Shown: positions 35,913 to 44,860 of the stretch, piece by piece | Layout: every line of letters starts with the position of its first letter | How positions within the stretch are numbered: position 1 is the stretch's first letter | Assembly: GCF_900100115.1 (NCBI RefSeq) | Contig: NZ_FNKL01000001.1 | Span: 496,001 to 560,000, forward strand | Direction of reading: 5' to 3' | Length of the DNA stretch: 64,000 bases | From: Chryseobacterium soldanellicola | Lineage (GTDB): Bacteria; Bacteroidota; Bacteroidia; Flavobacteriales; Weeksellaceae | Notes under the pieces: generated by a model | Seen by the model: the letters and a program-made list of their open reading frames with translations, nothing else | Told to the model about the DNA's origin: nothing | The model's database searches: none | Position numbers and translations under genes: made by a program

Positions 35913-36743
35913 TTAATTATGATCTAGCTTTTTCCAGATCTTCTGATCTTCGATCTGATGATAATTTTTATCTAATTTAGAAAATCTTAGTGTTTCTTTC
36001 GCTCCTAAAGCCAAAAACCCCAGATTTTCAAGGCTATTATCAAAAAGACGAAAAACACGTTCCTGTAATCCTCTGTCAAAATAGATCAATACATTACGGC
36101 AGATAATTAATTGAAAACTGTTGAACGAGCTGTCAGAAACCAGATTATGAGTAGACAAAATCAATTTTTCCTGTAAGCTTTTATCAAATCTTACACTGTC
36201 ATAATTCGCTGTATAATAATCTGAAAAATCTTTTTTCCCCCCAGACAGAATATAATTTTCAGAATACAGCTTCATCTGCTGCAACGGGAAAACGCCTGAT
36301 CTGGCCGTTTCTAACACCGAAGGATTAAGATCCGTTCCGTAAATGAGTGATTTATCGTAAAGATTGGCTTCTTTTAGTAAAATCGCCATCGAGTACGCTT
36401 CTTCGCCTGTCGAGCAGCCCGCCACCCAAACCCTGATCAACGGATATGTTCCCAATTGCGGCAATATTTTTTCCCTTAATGTTTTAAAAAATTGAGGATC
36501 ACGAAACATTTCTGTTACATTTACTGTAATTTCTTCTACAAAACGTTTGAGATACTCCGGATCATTAAGAATCGTATAACGCAATTCTGCAAAACTGGTA
36601 AACCTGTCAATCAGGCAGATACGATTTACCCTGCGCTTAAAAGAAGCCCTGCTGTATTCGGAAAAATCGTAGCCATACATGTCATAAACATCTTTTATGA
36701 GGTATTCTACTTCTTCGTCTTTTACGATGCTTGGTTCTAGCAT
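35913..36743 (-). CDS. CheR-type protein-glutamate O-methyltransferase
   Basis: The 276-residue enzyme has the CheR N-terminal helical domain (YDMYGYDFSEYSRASFKRR) and the SAM-binding domain with VWVAGCSTGEEAYSMAILL and IICRNVLIYFD. Both domains are full length. It transfers methyl groups to receptor glutamates in chemotaxis. Here no methyl-accepting protein is encoded, so the target is probably the coiled-coil or sensor part of the upstream hybrid kinase, which is inference. It starts one base before the response-regulator stop. Confidence 0.92.
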   Translation of the reverse strand: MLEPSIVKDEEVEYLIKDVYDMYGYDFSEYSRASFKRRVNRICLIDRFTSFAELRYTILNDPEYLKRFVEEITVNVTEMFRDPQFFKTLREKILPQLGTYPLIRVWVAGCSTGEEAYSMAILLKEANLYDKSLIYGTDLNPSVLETARSGVFPLQQMKLYSENYILSGGKKDFSDYYTANYDSVRFDKSLQEKLILSTHNLVSDSSFNSFQLIICRNVLIYFDRGLQERVFRLFDNSLENLGFLALGAKETLRFSKLDKNYHQIEDQKIWKKLDHN

Positions 36744-37109
36744 TTAGGATAATTTTTCAATAGCATTTATTAATTGATCAATGTCTATAGGCTTTGATAC
36801 GTAATCCTGTGCTCCCGCGTCAAGGCTTTTCTGACGATCTTCGGGCATCGCCTGTGCCGTAACGGCAATAACAGGTATTCTACTGATTGATGGTGTATTA
36901 CGTATGATTCTGATCGCTTCATAGCCGTCCATTTCAGGCATCATCATGTCCATAAGAACAACATCTATTGCATTATCTTTCTGCAGCATCTGTATCGCTT
37001 CGCGGGCCATTGTACAGCTTTCAATCTGATAACCTCGAGACTTCAAAGTTAATTTGAGCGCAAATATATTCCGTGGATCATCGTCCACAATTAAAATTTT
37101 CTTATTCAT
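36744..37109 (-). CDS. Single-domain response regulator
   Basis: The 121-residue receiver has KILIVDDDPRNIFAL, the phosphoacceptor Asp54 in VVLMDMMMPEMDGYEAI, AVTAQAMPEDR and the conserved Lys in YVSKPIDIDQLI. It is very similar to the third receiver of the upstream hybrid kinase (same MDMMMPEMDGYE run), suggesting domain duplication and release as a separate gene. It lies 15 bp after the kinase gene and directly abuts cheR. Confidence 0.93.
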   Translation of the reverse strand: MNKKILIVDDDPRNIFALKLTLKSRGYQIESCTMAREAIQMLQKDNAIDVVLMDMMMPEMDGYEAIRIIRNTPSISRIPVIAVTAQAMPEDRQKSLDAGAQDYVSKPIDIDQLINAIEKLS

Positions 37110-37124
37110 CAGGATTAAAACTGT

Positions 37125-40100
37125 TTAACTTTCATATAACCAAACACGCAGCAAAGAGACCAGCTGATCAATATCCACGGGTTTTGAGATGTAATCCGAC
37201 GCTCCTGCCGCCATACATTTTTCACGGTCGCCAATCATCGATTTTGCAGTAATAGCGATAATCGGAAGCCTTGTAAACATCGGTGTTTTACGAATTTCCT
37301 TAATGGTTTCATAGCCATCCATCTCAGGCATCATCATATCCATCAAAACAACATCAATATCCGGATTTTCTTTCATTCTTTCCAATGCCTGCTTACCATC
37401 CATTGCCAGAACGACCTCAACCTTATATTTTTCCAAAGCTTTTGTTAAAGAAAAAATATTACGCACATCATCATCTGTAATCAGAATCTTTTTGCCGCTT
37501 AAAACTTCCGTTAATGAACCTAAGACTTTGTTTTTAATAGTTTCAGAACCGTTTTTCTCTTCAACCAGATGCAAAAATAAGCCTACCTCATCCAAAATTC
37601 TCTGATAAGAATGTGCTGTTTTTACAACAATAGAATCCGCATATTGCTTGATCTTCAGCTCTTCTGCCTGCGTTAAATGATGTCCTGTAAAAATAATGAT
37701 CGGCAGATTTTCAAGCCCTTCATAACTTTTGATTGATTCTACGATCTTATATTCTTTTCCTTTTGAGGCTCCGATGTCTAAAATTACACAGTCAAAATCG
37801 TCTCCGATTAAGGCTTTTACACAATCTTCAACATTATTTTCTACAGATAACGAGATGTTAAAATTGCTTAGGAAATAGGATAATGCGCTGGCATGCTTCG
37901 CATTTTCTTCAACAATTAAAACCTTTTGCGGAGATTTTCTGAGCGCCTCTTCGATTTTCCTGAAAATATCTGTCATCTGATCCAAAGCCACCGGTTTATT
38001 AATAAAATCAATTGCTCCTTTCATCAGACTTTCCTTTTTTACATGTAAAACCGACATCATATGTACGGGGATATGTCTGGTTTCGGGCGTCGATTTCAGC
38101 TCGTCCATCACTTGCCAGCCGTCTTTTACAGGTAACTGAACATCAAGCAAAATAGCCGACGGATGATACTGGACGGCAGCAGATAACGCATGATCGCCTC
38201 TTACGGCAACTATGCCTTTATAATTCTGTAAGCGGGCATATTTCAGAAGCGCTTTGGCAAAATTAATATCATCTTCCACGATTAATATTACCTTGTCATC
38301 TTTTGTAATGTTTTCACGGTCATCTTCCACATTTTCCGGAATTCCTAAATTATTAGCAGGCAGTGTATATTGTACATCGCCGTCTTCCAGGATATTTTGA
38401 ATTTCTTCGACATCTTCGCGAATAATTTCCATCAGGTGCTGGTCTGTTTCAAGCTGAACCGTTTCAGATACTGCCTTAACAGGAATAATTAAGCTGAATT
38501 CGCTTCCTTCGTTTACTTTGCTGGTAAGGGTCAGTTCGCCACCCAATAATCTGGCAATTTCACGGCTGATTGATAAGCCTAAACCGGTTCCGCCAAATTT
38601 TCTCCGTGTAGAGCCGTCCGCCTGCTGAAAGGCTTCAAAGATAATTTTTTGCTTGTCTTCTGCAATTCCGATTCCGGTATCTTTTACACTGAAAATGATA
38701 AAATCATCATTTTTCGGATCTTTTTTAATATTTAAGCTAATGCTTCCTTTCGTCGTAAATTTTGTCGCATTTGACAGGAGATTTCTTAAAACCTGATCTA
38801 CGCGGAGACGGTCTGTTTCAATGTTTTTTTCAACATTATCTTCTATTTCAATATTAAATTCAATTCCTTTTTCTTTAACAACGGGATTAAACAAGTTTTT
38901 CAAATCTTTTACCACATCATCGATCACCACATTTTCGTATTCCAGGGTCATTTTACCGGATTCTATTTTGGCAAGATCTAAAATTTCGTCAATTAAAGTT
39001 AATAAACTGCTTCCTGAGCTTTGGATAACCTTTGCAGATTCAATCTGATCTTCATTGAGGTTTTCATCAGAATTTTCAGCCATTAAACGGGAAAGAAGCA
39101 ATATTGAATTTAAAGGCGTACGCAATTCATGCGACATATTGGCCAAAAATTCGGATTTATATTTGGTGCTTAACGCGAGCTCTTCTACTTTTTTCTGAAT
39201 TTCATTGTTGCGCTCGGCGATCATATGGTTTTTATCTTCCAATAATCTTGAGCGTTCTTCTAATTCAGCATTGGCCTGCATAAGTTCTTCCTGCTGAACT
39301 TTCAATTCTTCCTCCGAAGCCTGCAGCTTTTGGGTCTGCGCTTCCAATTCAGTATTAAGATTTTCCATTTCAGAATGCTGCACCTGTAATTCTTCTGACT
39401 GAGCCTGAGTTTCCTCCAGTAAATGCTGCTCTTTTTCTCGACCTTTTGCGGCATTTAAGGCAATACCGATATTTCGGATGCTTTCTGTGAAATATTCAAT
39501 ATGATCTTCATCAAAATTATCATCCTTACTTAGCTCCAGCACGCCAATATTGTACCCGTCAACAATAATAGGAATTAACATTATTGCGCTGATTTTCATT
39601 TTACTTCCCGCAAAAGTTACAGCAAAATCATCTTCATTAAGATCATTATAAACCTTTACTTTTTTCTGTATAAATGTCTGCCCGACCATTCCTTCTCCGG
39701 GTTCAAACGATTTTTTCATGGTATTTTCCAAACCGAAAGCCGTGTTTAGCTTTAATATTCCGTCGTCAACAAGGTACAATGCTCCATTGATGCATTTCCC
39801 GTATCCAATGAGCTGATTTAGGGATTCTTCGGCAACTTCTTTCACAGATTTATTTCCGACCAGAGATTCATTTAATAAAGCCAGACCTTTCTGACGCCAA
39901 TCACTTTTATTGATCTTATCAAATGATTTTTTTAAAGAATCCGTCATATGATTTAAAGAATCTGCAAGGTCTCCAAGATCGTCCTGTGAATTATCAAGTG
40001 CTTTCTGGCTGTAATCACCATTTGCAACCCTGTTTGCAATTTGCTGAATCGCGCTTACACGTCTGCTGATCTCCAAATCTTTTGCTTTTAAAGCTCTTTC

Positions 40101-40733
40101 AAGCTTGTCTCTGCGAATTAAATCCGCCCGTAATTTAACATAGAAAAAGATGGTGACAACGATGGCTGCAATTGCCGAAAAAACAATAAACAACACCGTC
40201 GTGCCCGAAGAGCGGTTCAGATCTTTATTTTTTAATTCTAATTGATTTTCTTCATATTTTACAAAGCTGCGAACGATCTCACGGCATCTGTCCATATACA
40301 TTTTGCTCGACAAAACCTGCTCCTGGGTCATAACGATTCCTTTTCGTCTGTTTTCTACAAAATGTTTCAGATTAGTGATGTTGCTGTTAACATTTTTTTC
40401 GAGGCTGTTTAACCGGTCAAGCTGGTTTTTATCTGTGATATCTAAAGCTTTTGCGGCTTCAATTGCTTTGGGATAATCCTTTAAGCTTCGGTTATATGGT
40501 TCTAAAAAGTTCTCTTTTCCGGTAAGCTGAAAACCTCTGTTCCCTGTTTCTGCATCTAAAAGTGCAATTAAAACATCTTTTACCGCGGTAATAGAACGGC
40601 GGCTTTGGGACAGACTTTCCCGGTGATCCATTTGGTTTTGAATACTTATGTAAGATGCTATTGAACTCGCAATTAAGATCAAAAGTGATAAACCAACTCC
40701 AAACTGAAGATTTCTTATGATTTTTTTCGGCAT
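37125..40733 (-). CDS. Large hybrid sensor histidine kinase with three receivers
   Basis: The 1,202-residue protein has domains in this order: membrane segment about 9-30; CHASE3-like extracytoplasmic region about 35-175; membrane segment about 178-198; HAMP-like linker about 215-275; GAF-like about 295-430; long Glu/Gln coiled coil about 435-525; HisKA with His535 (SHELRTPLNS); ATPase domain with NLLSNATKF, DTGIGIAED and GGTGLGLSI. Receivers carry Asp864, Asp986 and Asp1132. The middle receiver is weaker (DIGASKGK). Such kinases gather several signals into a phosphorelay. It is followed by a free receiver, CheR, CheB and another receiver. Confidence 0.94.
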   Translation of the reverse strand: MPKKIIRNLQFGVGLSLLILIASSIASYISIQNQMDHRESLSQSRRSITAVKDVLIALLDAETGNRGFQLTGKENFLEPYNRSLKDYPKAIEAAKALDITDKNQLDRLNSLEKNVNSNITNLKHFVENRRKGIVMTQEQVLSSKMYMDRCREIVRSFVKYEENQLELKNKDLNRSSGTTVLFIVFSAIAAIVVTIFFYVKLRADLIRRDKLERALKAKDLEISRRVSAIQQIANRVANGDYSQKALDNSQDDLGDLADSLNHMTDSLKKSFDKINKSDWRQKGLALLNESLVGNKSVKEVAEESLNQLIGYGKCINGALYLVDDGILKLNTAFGLENTMKKSFEPGEGMVGQTFIQKKVKVYNDLNEDDFAVTFAGSKMKISAIMLIPIIVDGYNIGVLELSKDDNFDEDHIEYFTESIRNIGIALNAAKGREKEQHLLEETQAQSEELQVQHSEMENLNTELEAQTQKLQASEEELKVQQEELMQANAELEERSRLLEDKNHMIAERNNEIQKKVEELALSTKYKSEFLANMSHELRTPLNSILLLSRLMAENSDENLNEDQIESAKVIQSSGSSLLTLIDEILDLAKIESGKMTLEYENVVIDDVVKDLKNLFNPVVKEKGIEFNIEIEDNVEKNIETDRLRVDQVLRNLLSNATKFTTKGSISLNIKKDPKNDDFIIFSVKDTGIGIAEDKQKIIFEAFQQADGSTRRKFGGTGLGLSISREIARLLGGELTLTSKVNEGSEFSLIIPVKAVSETVQLETDQHLMEIIREDVEEIQNILEDGDVQYTLPANNLGIPENVEDDRENITKDDKVILIVEDDINFAKALLKYARLQNYKGIVAVRGDHALSAAVQYHPSAILLDVQLPVKDGWQVMDELKSTPETRHIPVHMMSVLHVKKESLMKGAIDFINKPVALDQMTDIFRKIEEALRKSPQKVLIVEENAKHASALSYFLSNFNISLSVENNVEDCVKALIGDDFDCVILDIGASKGKEYKIVESIKSYEGLENLPIIIFTGHHLTQAEELKIKQYADSIVVKTAHSYQRILDEVGLFLHLVEEKNGSETIKNKVLGSLTEVLSGKKILITDDDVRNIFSLTKALEKYKVEVVLAMDGKQALERMKENPDIDVVLMDMMMPEMDGYETIKEIRKTPMFTRLPIIAITAKSMIGDREKCMAAGASDYISKPVDIDQLVSLLRVWLYES

Positions 40734-40738
40734 GAAAA

Positions 40739-42214
40739 TTAATTTAAAGGTAAGGTGAAATAAAATGTAGATCCTTCGTTTACTTTACTAGAAACACCAA
40801 TGCTTCCGTGGTGCTGCTTGATGATTTCGGAACAAATAAACAGCCCGATTCCCATTCCCTGAAACTGCAGCGAAGACTCTTCTACACGATAAAATTTATG
40901 AAAAACAGCGTCCTGCTTAAAATCCGGAATTCCGATCCCGAAATCGGTGACATTTACTTTTACTTCCTGCTCTTCCTCATCAACGAAAGTCGTTACAATG
41001 ACCTGATTATTTTGAGGAGAATATTTAATGGCATTCGTTAAGAAATTAATTAAAACCTGCTCAATACGGATTTCATCAAGAGGAATCAGAATATCGGGCT
41101 TCATTCCGTGCCAGTCGATTTTTACCTGACGGTTTTCATGAGTCTGCAATATGGTGTCAATTGCATTCTGAATTACGTTTTCAAGATTCGTAGGTTTTTT
41201 ATTGATTTTAAGCTTTCCGTTTTCGATTTTGGAAACGTCTAATAAATCGGTGATCAAGCTGTTGAGCTTTTCGATCTGATCCTGAACTTTTACCAGGAAA
41301 TTGGCTTCCGCGCTTTCTTTATCAAGCTTTAATTTACGGTCCAGCAGCTGAACGTAAGCTTTAATGCTTGTTAAAGGGGTTTTAAGCTCGTGGCTGGCAA
41401 TGCTCAGGAATTCATCTTTTTCTTTTTCTACTTTTTTCTGATCTTCAATATCTGTAAATGTTCCGACCCAGTTTTTAATGATATTTTCATCATAAACGGG
41501 CGTTACGCGTAATAAATGATACCGGTAATCACCTGATTCAAGGTTTTTTATCCTAACCTCCAATTCAAGCGCTTTACCCTTTTTCCGGCATCTTTCAAAC
41601 TCTTCCATAATATTAAAATCATCAGGATGGGTTTCAGGGAATTCCTGTTCAGAATCGGAATATTCGTGCCATTTACGGTTGACAAAATCAACAGTTCCTT
41701 CTTCATTTAATGTAAAAGCAATTTGCGGCAGAGATTCGAGCATCAAATGAAAATGATCGATCTGGGATTTCATGGTGACCTGCGATTCCCGTCTTCCCTT
41801 CACCTCCATTTCCAGGCTCTGCTGCGTTTTTTTCATCGCAAGATTCTGCTCCTGAAGATTGTAAAAAGTTTTTACTTTAAGCAATAGAATTTCTGAATCA
41901 ATCGGTTTTGTGACATAATCTTTACCACCTGAGGCATATCCGCGGGTTATAAATCTTTTTTCGGTATTTACGGCCGATAAAAATATGATGGGTATTTCCT
42001 TTGTTTTACTGTAACCGGCCAATGTTTCGGCCACTTCGAATCCATCCATATCGGGCATCTGCACATCCAGAATAATCAAAGCATAATTATTTTTCAATGC
42101 TTTTCCCAATGCCTCTTCCCCTGAGCTTGCTATATCTACCTGAAAATCTTTAGATTGCAATAATTTTTTCAGTGAATAAAGATTACTTTGATTATCATCA
42201 ACAATTAATATCAT
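40739..42214 (-). CDS. Receiver-PAS-histidine kinase
   Basis: The 491-residue cytoplasmic protein starts with a receiver (ILIVDDNQSN, Asp50 in IILDVQMPDMDGFE). It continues with a PAS domain (about 150-262, ending WVGTFTDIEDQKK), then HisKA with His275 (IASHELKTPLTS) and an ATPase domain (FLTNAIKYS, DFGIGIPD, GMGIGLFI). It likely receives phosphate from and signals into the same relay. It is the first gene of the cluster; the next gene begins 5 bp after it ends. Confidence 0.93.
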   Translation of the reverse strand: MILIVDDNQSNLYSLKKLLQSKDFQVDIASSGEEALGKALKNNYALIILDVQMPDMDGFEVAETLAGYSKTKEIPIIFLSAVNTEKRFITRGYASGGKDYVTKPIDSEILLLKVKTFYNLQEQNLAMKKTQQSLEMEVKGRRESQVTMKSQIDHFHLMLESLPQIAFTLNEEGTVDFVNRKWHEYSDSEQEFPETHPDDFNIMEEFERCRKKGKALELEVRIKNLESGDYRYHLLRVTPVYDENIIKNWVGTFTDIEDQKKVEKEKDEFLSIASHELKTPLTSIKAYVQLLDRKLKLDKESAEANFLVKVQDQIEKLNSLITDLLDVSKIENGKLKINKKPTNLENVIQNAIDTILQTHENRQVKIDWHGMKPDILIPLDEIRIEQVLINFLTNAIKYSPQNNQVIVTTFVDEEEQEVKVNVTDFGIGIPDFKQDAVFHKFYRVEESSLQFQGMGIGLFICSEIIKQHHGSIGVSSKVNEGSTFYFTLPLN

Positions 42215-42255
42215 AGAAACGTAAAATCAATAATTATTTATATTTACTTATGTTT

Positions 42256-42263
42256 CAAAAATA
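42256..42263 (-). promoter_or_regulatory. Candidate -7 element for the phosphorelay operon
   Basis: The minus strand reads TATTTTTG, matching TAnnTTTG, about 42-49 bp before the ATG of the receiver-PAS-kinase gene. No clear -33 box is seen. Confidence 0.4.
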
Positions 42264-42374
42264 CTCACAAATTTCGAAAAAATAGTTATTTTTTACCTGT
42301 TTAAATCGTTTCTTTTATAATTATAAACTTTTATATTTATTTTTAAGAAAAATATCTGCAAAACAGGTACCACA

Positions 42375-43940
42375 TTAATTTGAATCAAGATAACTCTTAA
42401 GTTCTGATATGGTTTTTATGTTCAATTCTTTCGCTTGTTTTTTGCGCATCATCAAGGCATAAGAATTATTAAATCCGAGCGGTTTCAGCCATTGAATTCC
42501 GTATTGCTTTTTGAATTCTGAATTAACGTACTGGTAAGTTTTCTCAGCGCTTTGAGAAACGGTTTTAATAGTTTGTGCGGTCGGTTTTAATAAAACTAAA
42601 AGCCCGGTTCCTGTATATTCGGGATAAAAATCGATGGCGTCATTCATTAGAGCATCAAAACAGATTTTGGTTCCTCCCAAACCTGTTTTTGTTTCAACTT
42701 TATAATTGGTGTAGCCCTCAATCAGCATTTTGTACATTTCTGTGAGTATATATTGCTCGCCAAAAATCTTTGACCCTATTTTTATTGTTCCGGAATTTCC
42801 GTTTTGTGGATTTTTGTATAATTGAGTTTTAATTAAAAAATCTTTGGCAATTTTTTCCGGCGTTTGGTGGAGATAATCAGATTTATAATTTAAATCTGTC
42901 ATGATTGAATCGTTGAATTTTCCCGCTAATAAATTCAGAGTCTGTTCCAGCTCAGGAAATTTCGACAATGTTTTAGTCTTAATAATCGGAGCCGCAAAAT
43001 AGGGCGGAAATATTTTTTTATCATCATCTAAAACATACAAATCAAACGCTTTGATCCTACCGTCGGTAGAATATCCGCTGATCAGATCAAGCTCGCCTTC
43101 ATAAGCTGCTTTGTACATTACGGCATCATTGACCACTTTAGGATTTGCATTTAATCCGTAAACAGAGCGCAAACCCAAATCACCGTCCTGTCTTCCCATA
43201 AATTCCGGGGTAAAACCTGCTTTAATCTTATTGTCTGAAACGGAAGTCAACAAATAGGCAATTCCAAGAATAATTAATATGGCGGGAACAATATATTTTA
43301 ATTTTTGAAATAATTGATACCCTGATTTTTGTATAACGGCAATCGTCTGATCCAGCAAAACAGCCAATAATGCTGCAGGAATTGCGCCTGCCAAAATCAT
43401 ATTGGTGTTATTCAGGGAAATTCCGCCGAAGATAAATTCACCTAAACCTCCTGCTGCAACAAATGAAGCTAATGTTGCCACACCAATGTTAATTACAGCC
43501 GCGGTTCTTATTCCTGCAATGATAATGGGCATTGCCAAGGGAAGTTCAACCTTAAAAAGAAGCTGGCTTTTATTCATTCCCATCGCTTTTGCGGATTCAA
43601 TAACGATTGGATTTACCTCTGTAATTCCTGTATAGGTATTGCGGATGATTGGTAAAAGCGCGTAGATCAGCAATGCGACGATGGCGGGTGTCGCACCAAT
43701 TCCAAAAGCGGGAATCATAAAACCCAGCAAAGCAATGCTCGGAATGGTCTGTAAAATCCCTGCAACACCAAGAACCGAGCTTGAAAGTTCTCGTTTTCGG
43801 GCGATCAGAATTCCTAAAGGTACCCCCACAATAATCGCCAGAAACAATGACAAAAAGGTCAGCCCAAGATGCTGTACAACCTGAGTGAGCAACTTTTCCT
43901 GCTGTTCAGCGATAAACTGCCAAAAACTTTGCTGTATCAT
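42375..43940 (-). CDS. ABC transporter permease fused to a circularly permuted OpuC-type binding domain (candidate EgtU)
   Basis: The 521-residue protein has an OpuC-like permease (about 1-205, with GGLGEFIFGGI), a further membrane helix (about 215-233) and an extracytoplasmic binding domain (about 238-521). In OpuCC-type domains the order is KIGS..., EYTGT, GFNNTYA, ISDLK, then DG..GL, STDGRI, FPPY. Here the second half comes first: GFTPEF 242-247, STDGRI 291-296, FPPYFAAP 311-318. A short linker follows, then IKIGSKIF 386-393, EYTGT 441-445, GFNNSYAL 489-496 and ISELK 511-515. Adjacent egtB and egtD make ergothioneine a better ligand guess than betaine; EgtUV transporters share this permease-binding-domain fusion. 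It overlaps the ATPase gene by 4 nt. Confidence 0.85.
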   Translation of the reverse strand: MIQQSFWQFIAEQQEKLLTQVVQHLGLTFLSLFLAIIVGVPLGILIARKRELSSSVLGVAGILQTIPSIALLGFMIPAFGIGATPAIVALLIYALLPIIRNTYTGITEVNPIVIESAKAMGMNKSQLLFKVELPLAMPIIIAGIRTAAVINIGVATLASFVAAGGLGEFIFGGISLNNTNMILAGAIPAALLAVLLDQTIAVIQKSGYQLFQKLKYIVPAILIILGIAYLLTSVSDNKIKAGFTPEFMGRQDGDLGLRSVYGLNANPKVVNDAVMYKAAYEGELDLISGYSTDGRIKAFDLYVLDDDKKIFPPYFAAPIIKTKTLSKFPELEQTLNLLAGKFNDSIMTDLNYKSDYLHQTPEKIAKDFLIKTQLYKNPQNGNSGTIKIGSKIFGEQYILTEMYKMLIEGYTNYKVETKTGLGGTKICFDALMNDAIDFYPEYTGTGLLVLLKPTAQTIKTVSQSAEKTYQYVNSEFKKQYGIQWLKPLGFNNSYALMMRKKQAKELNIKTISELKSYLDSN

Positions 43941-44860
43941 GCGATCTGTAATTTTCTGTATTCATTAAAAGCCCTGATCAGGTTTTCGTAATGCGCCGTA
44001 TTTTTATGGTCTGAACTTAATTTTTGTAAAGCATTCCAAATATTGGTGTTTTCCGTAAAATTAAATTCATCAAATAATCTCTCTGAATTAAAATCATTAA
44101 TATCTCTTAATGTCGCCACTTTATATTCCAATAATAATCGGTTTTCGGCGAAAAAATCTTTCACAAAATCATTTTCAGGATGATAAAGCATTTCTTTTGG
44201 AGTTCCTGTCTGAACAATCTTCCCTTTATCCATTAAGCAGATCCGATGTCCCAGCTCAAAAGCTTCCTGAACATCGTGAGTGACCAAAATAATGGTTTTA
44301 TTTTTAAGCTCTTCCAATGATTTAAATTCTGAATGAATATCCGCTTTGGTGATATTGTCTAACGCGCCGAAAGGCTCATCCATCAACAAAATCGGTGAAT
44401 TGGCGATCAAAGCCCTTGCAATGCCGACACGTTGCTGCTGGCCACCACTCAATTCGCTGGGAAAACGGGAAAGTACATCTTCGGAAAGATGAAGCTTATG
44501 TAAAAGCTCTTCTGTTCTGCTTTCTGTCTTTTTTTTGTCCCATTTTAGCAATTCCGGAACGACGGCGATGTTTTGTTTAATGCTATAATGAGGAAATAAC
44601 CCGGAATGCTGCATGACAAAGCCAATTCCCATTCTTAATTCTTCTATTTTCTGATCACGGATATTTTTGCCATCAATCAAAATATTACCCGAATCGGCTT
44701 CTATTAAGCGATTAATCATTTTTAAGGTTGTTGTTTTTCCGCAACCGCTGGTTCCCAAAAGCACCAATATTTCTTTATCATGAGCCTGAAAAGAAATATT
44801 GTCAACTGCGGGTTTTCCGTTAAAATTCTTTGAAACCGATTCTACTGTGATCATTGGCAT
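43937..44860 (-). CDS. ABC transporter ATP-binding protein, OpuCA/EgtV-like
   Basis: The 307-residue ATPase has Walker A GTSGCGKTTT, signature LSGGQQQRVGIARAL, Walker B ILLMDEPFGALD and H-loop ILVTHDVQEA. A C-terminal extension of about 65 residues has no recognisable CBS pair. It powers the downstream permease (4-nt overlap) and itself overlaps egtB by 1 nt. This links the transporter to ergothioneine genes in one operon. Confidence 0.92.
   Translation of the reverse strand: MPMITVESVSKNFNGKPAVDNISFQAHDKEILVLLGTSGCGKTTTLKMINRLIEADSGNILIDGKNIRDQKIEELRMGIGFVMQHSGLFPHYSIKQNIAVVPELLKWDKKKTESRTEELLHKLHLSEDVLSRFPSELSGGQQQRVGIARALIANSPILLMDEPFGALDNITKADIHSEFKSLEELKNKTIILVTHDVQEAFELGHRICLMDKGKIVQTGTPKEMLYHPENDFVKDFFAENRLLLEYKVATLRDINDFNSERLFDEFNFTENTNIWNALQKLSSDHKNTAHYENLIRAFNEYRKLQIA

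Noticed and set aside
42375..44860. Plain glycine betaine/proline transporter call
   Set aside because: The fold fits that superfamily, but overlap with egtB/egtD makes ergothioneine or a related betaine the better hypothesis; kept as an alternative only.
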